Program-made: the position numbers and the translations under genes
DNA from: Terriglobia bacterium
Lineage (GTDB): Bacteria; Acidobacteriota; Terriglobia; JAIQFV01
DNA: 64,000 nt
Assembly (NCBI GenBank): GCA_020072965.1
Contig: JAIQFY010000025.1
Coordinates: forward strand, 51,973-115,972
Direction: 5' to 3'
Shown here: positions 1 to 7,971 of the stretch, in pieces
Layout: every line of letters begins with the position of its first letter
How positions within the stretch are numbered: the first letter of the stretch is position 1
The notes under the pieces: model-generated
What the model saw: only the letters and a program-made list of their open reading frames with translations
Databases searched by the model: none
Told to the model about the DNA's origin: nothing

Positions 1-142
1 TGGGGAGGATAACAGTCGCCAGAATCATGATGATGGAAACGACAATCAAGAGCTCCAGCAGCGTAAAACCTTGCCCCGCCGCCGTTCGGGTCCGGGGACG
101 AGAGGGGGATGGATTCTTCAAATGGGCCCGGGAAATTACCAT
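1..142 (-). CDS. type IV pilin-like / pseudopilin, partial (cut by window start)
   Basis: Only the first 47 codons lie in the window. After a basic, Ser/Pro/Arg-rich leader (MVISRAHLKNPSPSRPR) comes the prepilin peptidase motif GQGFTLLELLIVVSIIMILA, with Gly before the cleavage site, Phe+1 and Glu+5, followed by the hydrophobic N-terminal helix of type IV pilins and type II secretion pseudopilins. Such proteins are cleaved and methylated by PilD and assembled into a periplasm-spanning pseudopilus or pilus. It starts 4 bases after the stop of the GspG-like gene at 147-623 and shares its strand, so the two are probably cotranscribed with the secretin gene. The globular domain that would tell a GspG, GspH or pilin type apart lies outside the window. 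Confidence 0.85.
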   Translation of the reverse strand, partial: MVISRAHLKNPSPSRPRTRTAAGQGFTLLELLIVVSIIMILATVILP

Positions 143-146
143 TGGC

Positions 147-623
147 CTACCAATCGGAGTATTTTGTCCCGTCCAGGGCAGTGCCTTGATTCTTGGTAAA
201 GACATCAAACACATTTTGGCCACCGAACGATGTCGAATCGGGGTCGTCCTGATAGGAGCGTAATCCCCAATCCGTATTGCCCATCATGGGGTCCTTAGGG
301 ATCCTTCGCAAAAACTTAATCTTCTTGTCGACCGTATTCATCAGCTGGACGCCGTCCACCAGAGTTTGGAGATCGGCCGGGTAACCTTCCGTGTCCAGCT
401 TCTTTTCGATCATGTTTAGATCCGAAGCCATCTTGTACTTGTCGATGGCGTCCCTCATTTCACGCAGGGCGCGCCGGAGCTCGATCTCTCGCTCACGCTG
501 AATTGTCACACGGGCCAGGGGAAGCGCGGCGGTGGCCAGGATCGACATGATTGTAAATGCCACAATCAGCTCGACGACTGTATATCCCTTCCGGCATTGA
601 CTCTTCGAAGATCTGTGACGCAT
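147..623 (-). CDS. GspG-like type II secretion pseudopilin
   Basis: 158 aa. The leader MRHRSSKSQCRK is followed by GYTVVELIVAFTIMSILATA, a class III prepilin signal: Gly at -1, an aromatic +1 and the conserved Glu at +5. The hydrophobic helix continues into REREIELRRALREMRDAIDKY, the long amphipathic alpha-1 helix seen in GspG/PulG. The C-terminal part, with RRIPKDPM and the WGLRSYQDDPDS segment, resembles the GspG core, in which the processing-and-packing region is followed by a calcium-site loop. Its length is normal for GspG (about 140-160 aa). It sits 47 bases downstream of the secretin gene and 4 bases before a second pseudopilin, so it is likely part of a secretion or pilus operon on the minus strand. 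Exact assignment (major pseudopilin or minor) is not certain. Confidence 0.85.
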   Translation of the reverse strand: MRHRSSKSQCRKGYTVVELIVAFTIMSILATAALPLARVTIQREREIELRRALREMRDAIDKYKMASDLNMIEKKLDTEGYPADLQTLVDGVQLMNTVDKKIKFLRRIPKDPMMGNTDWGLRSYQDDPDSTSFGGQNVFDVFTKNQGTALDGTKYSDW

Positions 624-670
624 TACTTTTGAACACCTTCCATCGGGGGAGGTTGTGCTTCATCCGGAGA

Positions 671-3022
671 TCATTTTATGACCATCTGTCCGGGTGAGGC
701 GACTGCCGTGATACGTCCGCCATTGGGGTCCTTTGGGAACATTTGGGTAAAAGCCAGAGTCGTCTGGCCCGGAGCCACCGGATCAAAGACCAACGTCAAG
801 ACGCTTCCCGAACCGCTGACCGCAGCGACCTCGGGAGGACGTGATAAAGTGATCACGACAGTCCCGGCATCATTGTCGGGTCGTTGAACCAGGGCAATCG
901 GCTCGTTGTCCTTGCCCAGGAATCCCCCCTCAGAGGCGTCTTTGAGTCGCATCACCTTGGGGTCCCAAACCAGCGCAAACGTGCAGCCATAGAGATTTTG
1001 AATATTGTCCACATTGACGGTAACCATGAACGATCTCCCCATGGGGAACGAACCCGCGGGGGGGTTGATCCTGAAAATGGCGCCTGATCCCGCCGCCTGA
1101 GCTGGACCCGTTGCCTGGGCTGGGGCGGGCGAGGGCGGTGTGGGAGTTGGAACGGGTGCCTGACTGCGGGGCGGAGCTTGCCCCGGCGGGGGAGCCACGG
1201 GTGGAGCCACCGGAGGAGCGGCCGCAACCTCCCCGAGTCGAGGTATCTTGTCCTTATATTGAATGACGGTGTCGGTCCCGACATAGAGGCCCCGGAGATT
1301 GATCTCTTCATACTGCGGCAAGCGCACAATGTGGGGCGTCATGACGACAATAAATTCCTGGGTATTGTGCTCGGTGTGCTCACTCGAGAAAAGGAATCGA
1401 AGGATGGGGATATCCGCCAACCCGGGAATGCCCGAAACCACCTGCCGCTCATCGTCAGAGATAATCCCGGCGAGAAGGTTCGACTCGCCTTCCTTAAGGG
1501 TAATTTCGTGTTCCACAGACCGGTTGTTAAAGATCGGTTCGAGCAAGCCGTTGAAATTCTGCTGACCCGCAATGGAAGATATTTCCACTTTCACTGTCAG
1601 TGTGATCTCACGGTCGAGATGGACTTTGGGAGTGATGTCCATATTCACGCCGACGTCCTGATATTGGAACTGGCTGAAGATGTTCCCGGCGGTAGCGCCG
1701 CCCCCGGTGAAGGGAGTAAAGCTGCCGGTCGAGATGGGCACCTTTTGCCCAATTCGGATCTTGGCCATCTTCCCGTCGGAGGCCCGCACTTGAGGATTCG
1801 AAAGCACCCGGGCTTTCGTGTCGGAGAGCAATGCCTGAGCCGTGGCCGACGGAATCACCACGCTGAAACTTCCGCCGGTTAGACGTCCCAGCCGGTTGAT
1901 GGGGACCGTGCCAGGGCTCGTCGTGGTGGTGCCTCCAGTGGTGCCCCCGCCCGTGACGGTGGCACCCCCTGCCAGTTCATTGTTGAATGTGGCGGTTGTT
2001 CCCACCCCTGGACTAGCGCCGAAGACCGGGGTGATCCCGAGGTCCCGGATGCGATCCCGATCCGCTTCCATGACGGCGACGTCAACAATGACTTCGGGCC
2101 TTGACTTGTCGATGGATTGAACGATCTTTTCGGCGATAGCCACCTTATCGGGAGTATCTCGAATTATGATTGCATTCAGGGCGTTGGACTGCACGATATT
2201 TCTCAGGGAAAGCAACTGACGGAGCGCGTTTACGGTCTCGGTCAGGTCGGTGGCCGCCAGCGAATTGGAGAGATAAATCGTCTTTATGATCTGGTCCTCG
2301 TAATCCCGCCGCTTGCTCTGGTTGTCGGGGATCACCAGCAGGGTATTGGCACTCAGGGGCTTCCAGAAAGTCCTCGTCCGAATCTGCATGATTTCGAGGG
2401 CTTCCAACAACGTTACGTTATTCAATTCCACCGTGAGGCGCTCCTGGCCCTGGGCGCGTTCCCAGTCGGGATCGAAAACCACGTTGATCCCGGCCAACTT
2501 CGAGATCGTCTCGTAAACCCGTTTGCCGGTGTCCGTGAGCTTGAGCGTGAGGGGGGTGGTGACGACCGGAGAAAGTTCAACGGCGTGGGAGGGCTTAGTC
2601 TCATTCTGTTTCATCAGGCTCTGGACATCGGAAAGTTGATTGGTGGGACTGGGATTCTCAAGGAACGCTTTGACTCGAATGTAATCATCGTGGGCCACAT
2701 CGTTGGCCGGGTCGACGGTGAAAGCCATCTCATATTCGGCCATGGCTTCGGCGTACTTGTGGGCTCTTTCAAGTTTCTGCCCGTTCTCGTAATGGACTAT
2801 TCCGGCTTTCAGCCGGCAACGATCATAGTAAACCCTATACACGAGGTTATTGGGTTGCTTGTCCAATGCCTTTTTGAAATTGATCACCGCCTGGTCGAAA
2901 TTCTTTGCTGCTTCCTGTTCTTTTCCCTTTCCAAACTCAGCGTCTCCGGCGCATCCCGACAGCCCGGCGGCAAGACTAACGAGGATCAGGACGGAAATCC
3001 ATCTCAAGCGGTGAAATCTCAC
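671..3022 (-). CDS. secretin (GspD/PilQ family) with N-terminal TPR and C-terminal cohesin domains
   Basis: 783 aa from a GTG at 3022. That start has GGAG eight bases upstream and gives a short lipoprotein signal ending LAAGLSGC (lipobox LSGC); the ORF stays open to an ATG at 3121, which would add 33 residues with no signal. Order of parts: lipobox, TPR-like helices (EAAKNFDQAVINFKKALDK, then YAEAMAEYEMAFTVDP), secretin N/STN domains, the secretin core with GQKVPI and IPGLADIPILRFLF, and QEFIVVMTPHIV near the end of the beta barrel. A Pro/Ala-rich linker follows, then a cohesin-like beta domain (about the last 130 aa, with GCTFALVWDP). Secretins form the outer-membrane gate of type II secretion systems and type IV pili. 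Cohesin and TPR fusions are unusual outside Acidobacteriota-like genomes. It is first in the operon with the two pseudopilins. Confidence 0.9.
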   Translation of the reverse strand: MRFHRLRWISVLILVSLAAGLSGCAGDAEFGKGKEQEAAKNFDQAVINFKKALDKQPNNLVYRVYYDRCRLKAGIVHYENGQKLERAHKYAEAMAEYEMAFTVDPANDVAHDDYIRVKAFLENPSPTNQLSDVQSLMKQNETKPSHAVELSPVVTTPLTLKLTDTGKRVYETISKLAGINVVFDPDWERAQGQERLTVELNNVTLLEALEIMQIRTRTFWKPLSANTLLVIPDNQSKRRDYEDQIIKTIYLSNSLAATDLTETVNALRQLLSLRNIVQSNALNAIIIRDTPDKVAIAEKIVQSIDKSRPEVIVDVAVMEADRDRIRDLGITPVFGASPGVGTTATFNNELAGGATVTGGGTTGGTTTTSPGTVPINRLGRLTGGSFSVVIPSATAQALLSDTKARVLSNPQVRASDGKMAKIRIGQKVPISTGSFTPFTGGGATAGNIFSQFQYQDVGVNMDITPKVHLDREITLTVKVEISSIAGQQNFNGLLEPIFNNRSVEHEITLKEGESNLLAGIISDDERQVVSGIPGLADIPILRFLFSSEHTEHNTQEFIVVMTPHIVRLPQYEEINLRGLYVGTDTVIQYKDKIPRLGEVAAAPPVAPPVAPPPGQAPPRSQAPVPTPTPPSPAPAQATGPAQAAGSGAIFRINPPAGSFPMGRSFMVTVNVDNIQNLYGCTFALVWDPKVMRLKDASEGGFLGKDNEPIALVQRPDNDAGTVVITLSRPPEVAAVSGSGSVLTLVFDPVAPGQTTLAFTQMFPKDPNGGRITAVASPGQMVIK

Positions 3023-3167
3023 AAAAATCGCTCCATGGGATAAGGTTTCCTGCAAGTGACTGGGATGTGCGTTGTGATATATCCTTCGATGAGAGAGCTT
3101 TAAACGTCCCGTTAACATCAATTTTGACGAAGAATATCACGGAAAAGTTTGCCTCACAACAAATTCT

Positions 3168-3197
3168 TTGACACTCTGAGCGGCCCCGCGCTACACT
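3168..3197 (+). promoter_or_regulatory. sigma70-type promoter upstream of the rmlA-like gene
   Basis: TTGACA (3168-3173) and TACACT (3192-3197) are separated by 18 bases and lie about 70 bases upstream of the start codon at 3265. The -35 box is perfect and the -10 box differs from TATAAT at two positions. It sits in the divergent region between the secretin and the nucleotidyltransferase gene. This is a visual prediction. Confidence 0.55.
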
Positions 3198-3264
3198 GCG
3201 AAGGCTCCCAGAAGGCGCGAAGGCGCTCATTTTTTTGCATGTTAGGTCCAATGGGGTGAAGTTT

Positions 3265-4011
3265 ATGAAGGGTGTGGTGTTGGCGGGCGGGTTAGGAACG
3301 CGGCTCTACCCTTTAACTCGCGTAACGAACAAGCACTTGCTGCCTGTGTACAACAAACCCATGATCTATTATCCCATTCAGACCCTGGTCGATGCGGGGA
3401 TCACCGACATCATGATTGTGACGGGCGGCAACCACGCCGGTGAGTTTCTTAAGCTCCTGGGGAATGGCAAGGAGTTCGGGCTGCGGCATATTAATTACAC
3501 TTACCAGGAAGGCGAGGGGGGGATTGCGCAGGCCTTGTCCCTGGCAGAATTCTTTGCCGATGGCGACTCCATTTGCGTCATCCTGGGCGATAACCTTTTG
3601 GAAAAGTCCATTCGGACCTCGTCGGTTGGTTTCCAGAAACAAAGGCAAGGGGCACGAATTCTTCTGAAGCAAGTGCCTGATCCGGGACGATTTGGAGTGG
3701 CCCAACTGGACGGCAGCCGGGTCATCGGGATCGAAGAAAAGCCCAAGGTCCCCAAATCAAATTATGCCGTGACCGGGGTTTACTTTTATGATGCGGAAGT
3801 GTTCGAGATCATTCGCACGTTAAAGCCCTCGGGGCGTGGCGAACTGGAAATCACTGATGTCAATAACGCCTACATTGCCCGGGGTACGATGGCCTACGAC
3901 ATCCTGGAGGGCTGGTGGACTGATGCCGGGACTTTTGAATCCCTGCTCCGGGCCAACCAACTCGTCGCACAACACCGTGTCTCCGCGGCCACGAACTCGG
4001 CCGAGTCGTGA
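3265..4011 (+). CDS. rfbA: glucose-1-phosphate thymidylyltransferase-type sugar nucleotidyltransferase
   Basis: 248 aa from the ATG at 3265, chosen over an upstream in-frame ATG because GGGGTGAAG precedes it and the protein then begins directly with MKGVVLAGGLGTRLYPLT. The GGLGTRL nucleotide-binding loop, NKHLLPVYNKPMIYYPI, VILGDN, GIEEKPK and WWTDAGTFESL are the signature blocks of RmlA/RfbA enzymes, which make dTDP-glucose from dTTP and glucose-1-phosphate, the first step to dTDP-rhamnose. At 248 aa it belongs to the short form; classical RfbA has about 290 aa and an extra C-terminal allosteric part. RmlC-like (16043) and RmlB (16893) genes occur further on, supporting this pathway. Another NTP-sugar specificity is possible for the short form. 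Confidence 0.87.
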   Translation: MKGVVLAGGLGTRLYPLTRVTNKHLLPVYNKPMIYYPIQTLVDAGITDIMIVTGGNHAGEFLKLLGNGKEFGLRHINYTYQEGEGGIAQALSLAEFFADGDSICVILGDNLLEKSIRTSSVGFQKQRQGARILLKQVPDPGRFGVAQLDGSRVIGIEEKPKVPKSNYAVTGVYFYDAEVFEIIRTLKPSGRGELEITDVNNAYIARGTMAYDILEGWWTDAGTFESLLRANQLVAQHRVSAATNSAES

Positions 4012-4139
4012 AGGCCGCCCGCACGTCGCATTCCGGATTTCCGGACCTTAGTTTTTCAATCCTGGCTGCTCGGAAGACCCTTCCTTCGGCGTCTTGATGA
4101 ATACCCGAGACCCCGCGCTTTCAATGAACCCTCAGGCGC

Positions 4140-5582
4140 ATGAACTCCAGTCCCAATGTCGGCAGCATGCTCAAACGAAAGAATAGGATCACCGCAATCG
4201 TCCTGGCGCTGCTGGAAAGCGCCTTGAGCGCCTTGACCTTTGTCATTGCCTTCGGGGTCCGCCGGGCACTGCCGTTCAGGCGGGAGATTTACCCCTTGGG
4301 CGAGTACAGCAGTTTGCTGGCGGCCATTCTCATTTTATGGGCGATCATTGCGATCCTGCTGGATGCCTATCGGGTGGTAGAACGGCAGGAGAATATTGTC
4401 AGCGTCCGGAAAGCAGCTCAGCAGGTTGCCATCGGGGGCGCCCTGTTGTTTGTTCTGGTGGCTGCCCTGAAGCTGGACGTGAGCCGATCCCTCATCGGCA
4501 TCTTCCTCATCATCAACCTGCTTTCCCTCTTCATCTTTCGCGTCTCCACGAAACAGCTGCGGCGGACCGTGCGCAGACGTTTTGGGGGATTCCAGTACTT
4601 CATCGTCGTCGGGACCAGCGACGAAGCCCTGGCGATCGCGCGGATGATCCACGATCATGAGGTTCTAGGGGCAAAACTCTCAGCCATTGTCCGTGTCTCG
4701 AACGGGGAGGAGAACATTCAGAAGGCCCGCGCCATCTGTCCCACGCTGAAGACGATTGAAGAACTTCCCGAGCTGGTTCATGGGCATGTCGTCGATGAAA
4801 TCATCTTCGCGGTACCAAAGGACCAGTTGGGCGGTCTGGAAGAAGTTTTTCTCTTATGCGAGGAAGAAGGCGTTAAGACCAGGATCCTGTTGAATCTCTT
4901 TCCACATGTTATTTCGCGAATGCAGTTGGACTGGTTGGAATCGACGCCGCTGCTGACCTTTTCAACGGCTCCTGACAACGAATATCTCTTGTTTTTGAAA
5001 CGCAGTTTTGATTTTTGCGGAGCGCTGGGGTTGGCTGTGATTTTCTCGCCGCTGATGCTGCTCGTGTTTCTCCTCATAAAGCTTACTTCGCGGGGGCCGG
5101 TGATCTTTCGTCAAACGCGATGCGGGCTGGGGGGTCGGCAATTCACGCTCTACAAGTTTCGTTCCATGGTGGAGGGGGCGGAGGCGCAGAGGCCGGAGCT
5201 CGAAGCGCTGAACGAACTGGATGGGCCTGTCTTTAAGGTTTCCAATGACCCCCGTTGCACCCCCGTGGGACGTCTTCTGCGCAAGCTCTCCATCGATGAG
5301 TTGCCGCAATTGATCAATATCCTGAGGGGGGACATGTCTTTCGTCGGACCCCGCCCCCCGCTGCCCGACGAGGTGGCGAAGTATCTTCGATGGCAGCGCC
5401 GGCGTTTGCGCATGCGTCCCGGGCTGACCTGTCTGTGGATCCTGGAAGGCCGGAGCAATCTAAATTTCGAACGGTGGATGCAGCTGGATTTGGAGTACAT
5501 CGACAACTGGTCGATCTTCCTCGATTTCAAGATCCTCCTCAAGACGATTCCGATCGTCCTCTCAATGCGCGGCGCACACTGA
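4140..5582 (+). CDS. undecaprenyl-phosphate sugar phosphotransferase (polyprenyl glycosylphosphotransferase)
   Basis: 480 aa. The N-terminal half has several membrane segments (about residues 14-34, 50-75, 100-115, 120-140) and a soluble Rossmann-like middle part. The C-terminal 190 aa are the bacterial sugar transferase domain: a membrane re-entrant helix (KRSFDFCGALGLAVIFSPL), then GPVIFRQTRCG, LYKFRSM, KLSIDELPQLINILRGDMSF and VGPRPPLPDEV, as in WbaP, WcaJ and EpsE-type enzymes. These load a sugar-1-phosphate onto undecaprenyl phosphate at the inner face of the membrane and so start a repeat unit of exopolysaccharide or O antigen. It follows the rfbA-like gene by 128 bases and likely initiates the polymer built by the glycosyltransferases at 14.6-37.5 kb. 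ATG at 4140 is used; ATG at 4167 is an alternative. Confidence 0.92.
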   Translation: MNSSPNVGSMLKRKNRITAIVLALLESALSALTFVIAFGVRRALPFRREIYPLGEYSSLLAAILILWAIIAILLDAYRVVERQENIVSVRKAAQQVAIGGALLFVLVAALKLDVSRSLIGIFLIINLLSLFIFRVSTKQLRRTVRRRFGGFQYFIVVGTSDEALAIARMIHDHEVLGAKLSAIVRVSNGEENIQKARAICPTLKTIEELPELVHGHVVDEIIFAVPKDQLGGLEEVFLLCEEEGVKTRILLNLFPHVISRMQLDWLESTPLLTFSTAPDNEYLLFLKRSFDFCGALGLAVIFSPLMLLVFLLIKLTSRGPVIFRQTRCGLGGRQFTLYKFRSMVEGAEAQRPELEALNELDGPVFKVSNDPRCTPVGRLLRKLSIDELPQLINILRGDMSFVGPRPPLPDEVAKYLRWQRRRLRMRPGLTCLWILEGRSNLNFERWMQLDLEYIDNWSIFLDFKILLKTIPIVLSMRGAH

Positions 5583-5649
5583 ATTATCGTATTTCATCCC
5601 TCCGGCCCTCGGCCTGTTCCCGTGGAGACGAGCCTGCCGAGACCATCGG

Positions 5650-5785
5650 CCCTGGGGGGAGAAGTCAGAAGTCAGAGGTCAGAGGTCAGAGGTCAGAACA
5701 ATGCTACATCCTCTGTCACAGAATCTTCGAATCAACGGGTTAAGTACTTGACTTCTCATATCCGACTTCCGATGTCTGACTTCAA
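5650..5785. repeat. degenerate heptad repeat array, facing orientations
   Basis: From about 5661 runs of AGAAGTC / AGAGGTC units read on the plus strand, and from about 5750 the complementary form (GACTTCC, GATGTCT, GACTTCA) reads in the other orientation. It is the simplest example in the window of the module-A heptad array described at 9470-9727. It fills the gap between the sugar transferase gene and the STN-domain gene. Confidence 0.7.
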
Positions 5786-5942
5786 TATCAAGAACAAAAA
5801 CTCTTCGACTGACCCCGAGACCGCATTTAATTCAAATAGCTTTGTGTAGATTCAATACCGAGATTCCACGGGAATATCCTTGTCCCCTGTGATAAAATTA
5901 AGGAGCTGAAGATGGCGTAATGCCTGGAGGGAGGAAGCTTTC

Positions 5943-6653
5943 ATGTGGATTAAATCAATTCTTACATCCTGGCTGAGTTGCCTGATATGTTTTGGAATGC
6001 TCGGGGCCGTCTCAGTCTTTTCCCAGGTGGCCACTTCTCCCGTGGTGTGGCAGGATTCAAAGCTGTCCGTTCAGTTTGACAATGCCTCGATTTCGCAGGT
6101 TCTTACTGCAATCTCACGCGCCACTGGTATCAAACTATCGGTTGACCCAAGCGTAGCCAATGTTCAGCAGAGTGTGTCTTTCAGGGGCCTCCCTCTTCGT
6201 GAAGCCATTGTAAAAGTGCTCGATGGCAGCGGAATCGATTTTATCGTTGTGGGGGCTCCTCAGTCACCTCAATCCGTCAGTCAGGTGCTCCTGCTTGGGT
6301 TTTCACCGAAGACCCCGGTGACTCCGTCGGGCGCCAGTGTCCCCGCCGCTACTGCCGGACAATTTCAGCGGCCAAATCCTTTCACACCTGCGGCCGCCCA
6401 AAATGCCAATTTCGGGCAACCCGTCGCGGAGCAGGCAGCACCCGTCCAGGCAGATCCGGGAAGTTTTCTGCCGTTTCCCGAGGCAGGGGACAATCCCAAT
6501 GCGACAAATCCCCAGGCGCAACCTGCTCAGAATCCAGTCCCGCCGAATCCCTTTAATCCAAACCCGTCTGCTAACCCGACTGCTCAGCCGCCCACTCCCA
6601 CGACGCCTGTGCCGGATCGACGGGTGCCGGGAACGCCCCCGGTTCGTCGGTAG
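5943..6653 (+). CDS. secreted STN-domain protein with Pro/Asn/Gln-rich tail
   Basis: 236 aa. GGAGGGAGGAAG lies upstream of the ATG. Residues 1 to about 28 are a signal peptide (LSCLICFGMLGAVSVFS). Residues about 35-90 (SVQFDNASISQVLTAISRAT, then SFRGLPLREAIVKVL) match the secretin/TonB short N-terminal (STN) domain, which in secretins and FecA-type receptors lies in the periplasm. From about residue 105 on the protein is low-complexity, rich in Pro, Ala, Asn and Gln with several NPFNPNP-like blocks, and ends with basic residues. There is no secretin core, so it cannot form a pore. It might be a periplasmic adaptor for the secretin system at 671-3022, but no conserved neighbour supports this. 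Function unknown. Confidence 0.75.
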   Translation: MWIKSILTSWLSCLICFGMLGAVSVFSQVATSPVVWQDSKLSVQFDNASISQVLTAISRATGIKLSVDPSVANVQQSVSFRGLPLREAIVKVLDGSGIDFIVVGAPQSPQSVSQVLLLGFSPKTPVTPSGASVPAATAGQFQRPNPFTPAAAQNANFGQPVAEQAAPVQADPGSFLPFPEAGDNPNATNPQAQPAQNPVPPNPFNPNPSANPTAQPPTPTTPVPDRRVPGTPPVRR

Positions 6654-7091
6654 TGGATCTCTTGGTCTGTTTTCTTGATCGTGCGGTAGAATCAACACCG
6701 AAGCACGTCCATTGATGGGTCAGCACTGTTCGGGGTGAACTCACCTGTCTTCCAGATTTCCGTCTCGCAGTGATCCCTTTTTAACACGGAATCCGAAATC
6801 GAGGTTTACGTTGGGATGTTGAACGCTCGAAGAGTGCCGCGTAGATTAACGATGGGTTAGGCGAAGGGGCGCATTGAATGCAGTCCTTCCTCCACCATTT
6901 CCGGAGGGATGTGCGAGGGATGCAGATCGTCGGAATTAGGACCCGCTCGGTCGAGCTGGAACCAAACAGGGGTAATATGGGTGAGTTGGATATTACTCAA
7001 ATCTTCCGGAGGCCGGCATAAATGAAGGGTCGGGGGCACCTCCCGAAAGATTTTTTTCAGTAAAACCGCATATTTTATTGACAATTAACTG
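6654..7091. other. intergenic region without recognised feature
   Basis: 438 bases between the STN-domain gene and smpB. I see no convincing ORF, tRNA, repeat or terminator. A TTGACA at about 7078 is too close to the smpB start to serve as a -35 box. Confidence 0.5.
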
Positions 7092-7562
7092 ATGCAAAAT
7101 GCGTTCGAAAACAAGGTGTTTGCGTTTAACCGTGCGGCTTCCCACAACTATTTTCTCTTCGACCGGTATGAAGCGGGGATTGCCCTGCGAGGAACAGAGG
7201 TGAAATCGATCCGGGAAGGCCGGGCGAATCTTAAGGAGAGCTACGCGCAGGTGAAGAACAATGAAGTGTGGCTGCTCAACTGTCACATCAGCCCCTATTC
7301 TCATGGAAACCAGCAGAATCATGATCCCTTGCGCGCCCGGAAATTGTTGCTTCATAAGAATGAGATTCGACGCCTGATTGGAAAAACCGTGGAACGGGGC
7401 TTCACGCTGGTCCCCCTGCAACTGTATTTGAAGAAGGGAAAGATCAAGTGTGAATTCGCATTGGCCAAGGGGAAACACACTCATGACAAGCGCGAGACCC
7501 TGCGGCGTAAAGAGTCGGATCGGGAGGCGCGCGCTGCCATGCGGCGTCGGGGAAAGAATTAG
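7092..7562 (+). CDS. smpB: SsrA-binding protein SmpB
   Basis: 156 aa, the normal length. SmpB binds tmRNA and brings it to stalled ribosomes for trans-translation in the cytoplasm. Family blocks are intact: FNRAASHNYFLFDRYEAGI, ALRGTEVKSIREGRANLKES, NCHISPYSHGN, DPLRARKLLLHKNEIRRLIG and KIKCEFALAKGKHTHDKRE, with a basic C-terminal tail (RAAMRRRGKN) that in SmpB enters the mRNA channel. It stands alone; the tmRNA gene itself is not seen in the window. Confidence 0.98.
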   Translation: MQNAFENKVFAFNRAASHNYFLFDRYEAGIALRGTEVKSIREGRANLKESYAQVKNNEVWLLNCHISPYSHGNQQNHDPLRARKLLLHKNEIRRLIGKTVERGFTLVPLQLYLKKGKIKCEFALAKGKHTHDKRETLRRKESDREARAAMRRRGKN

Positions 7563-7605
7563 TCGCTTACCAACAGAATTTGGTCCGACAGGGGCTAAAA
7601 AACCT

Positions 7606-7728
7606 TTATCATTAGGAGGCCAGGAATTCGGGAAGTCAAAAACCTCCAATCCGAAATGGAGGGGATTGCCTTGCTGCGGCAGGCTTTCCATCGACGACCG
7701 ATCCCCCGGCACCCTGGCTTCCTCAAAA
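7606..7728 (+). repeat. MITE-like dispersed repeat, copy 1
   Basis: About 123 bp starting ATTAGGAGGCCAGGAA and ending CCCTGGCTTCCTCAAAA, so the ends are imperfect inverted repeats of each other. The interior (GTCAAAAACCTCCAATC, TTTCCATCGACGACCGATC) recurs in copies at 40721-40833 and 57696-57820. Upstream similarity to the other copies continues weakly for about 20-40 bases (GGGGCTAAAAAACC). It encodes nothing recognisable. Confidence 0.75.
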
Positions 7729-7971
7729 TGTCTGGTTTTTGTTCCGGCTCGTCCGGCTTAGGTCGGGGAAAGTGAAATTCATTCAGTAATGAACTTTCAG
7801 TTGAGGCAAGACAATACCTGAAAAGACCGCGACCCGAGGAATCACTGAAACCTACAGCATGGCCCATCTTCCTTGCGGATTGATGGAAACCCTCTCACCG
7901 TTTCATCATCATCAAGAGGCGGAACTCAAAACAGTAAATTAACCGCCCATTTGATCTGGAGAAGTATACCT

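Noticed and set aside
2117..3043. 308-aa open frame opposite the secretin gene
   Set aside because: Shadow of the secretin coding strand; no motif, and the secretin is certain.
7078..7083. TTGACA as smpB promoter -35 box
   Set aside because: Only 8 bases separate it from the start codon, leaving no room for a -10 box.
7595..7867. 90-aa minus-strand frame with a match in frame at 40437-40820
   Set aside because: The shared text (PGDRSSM) comes from the MITE-like repeat, not from a conserved protein.
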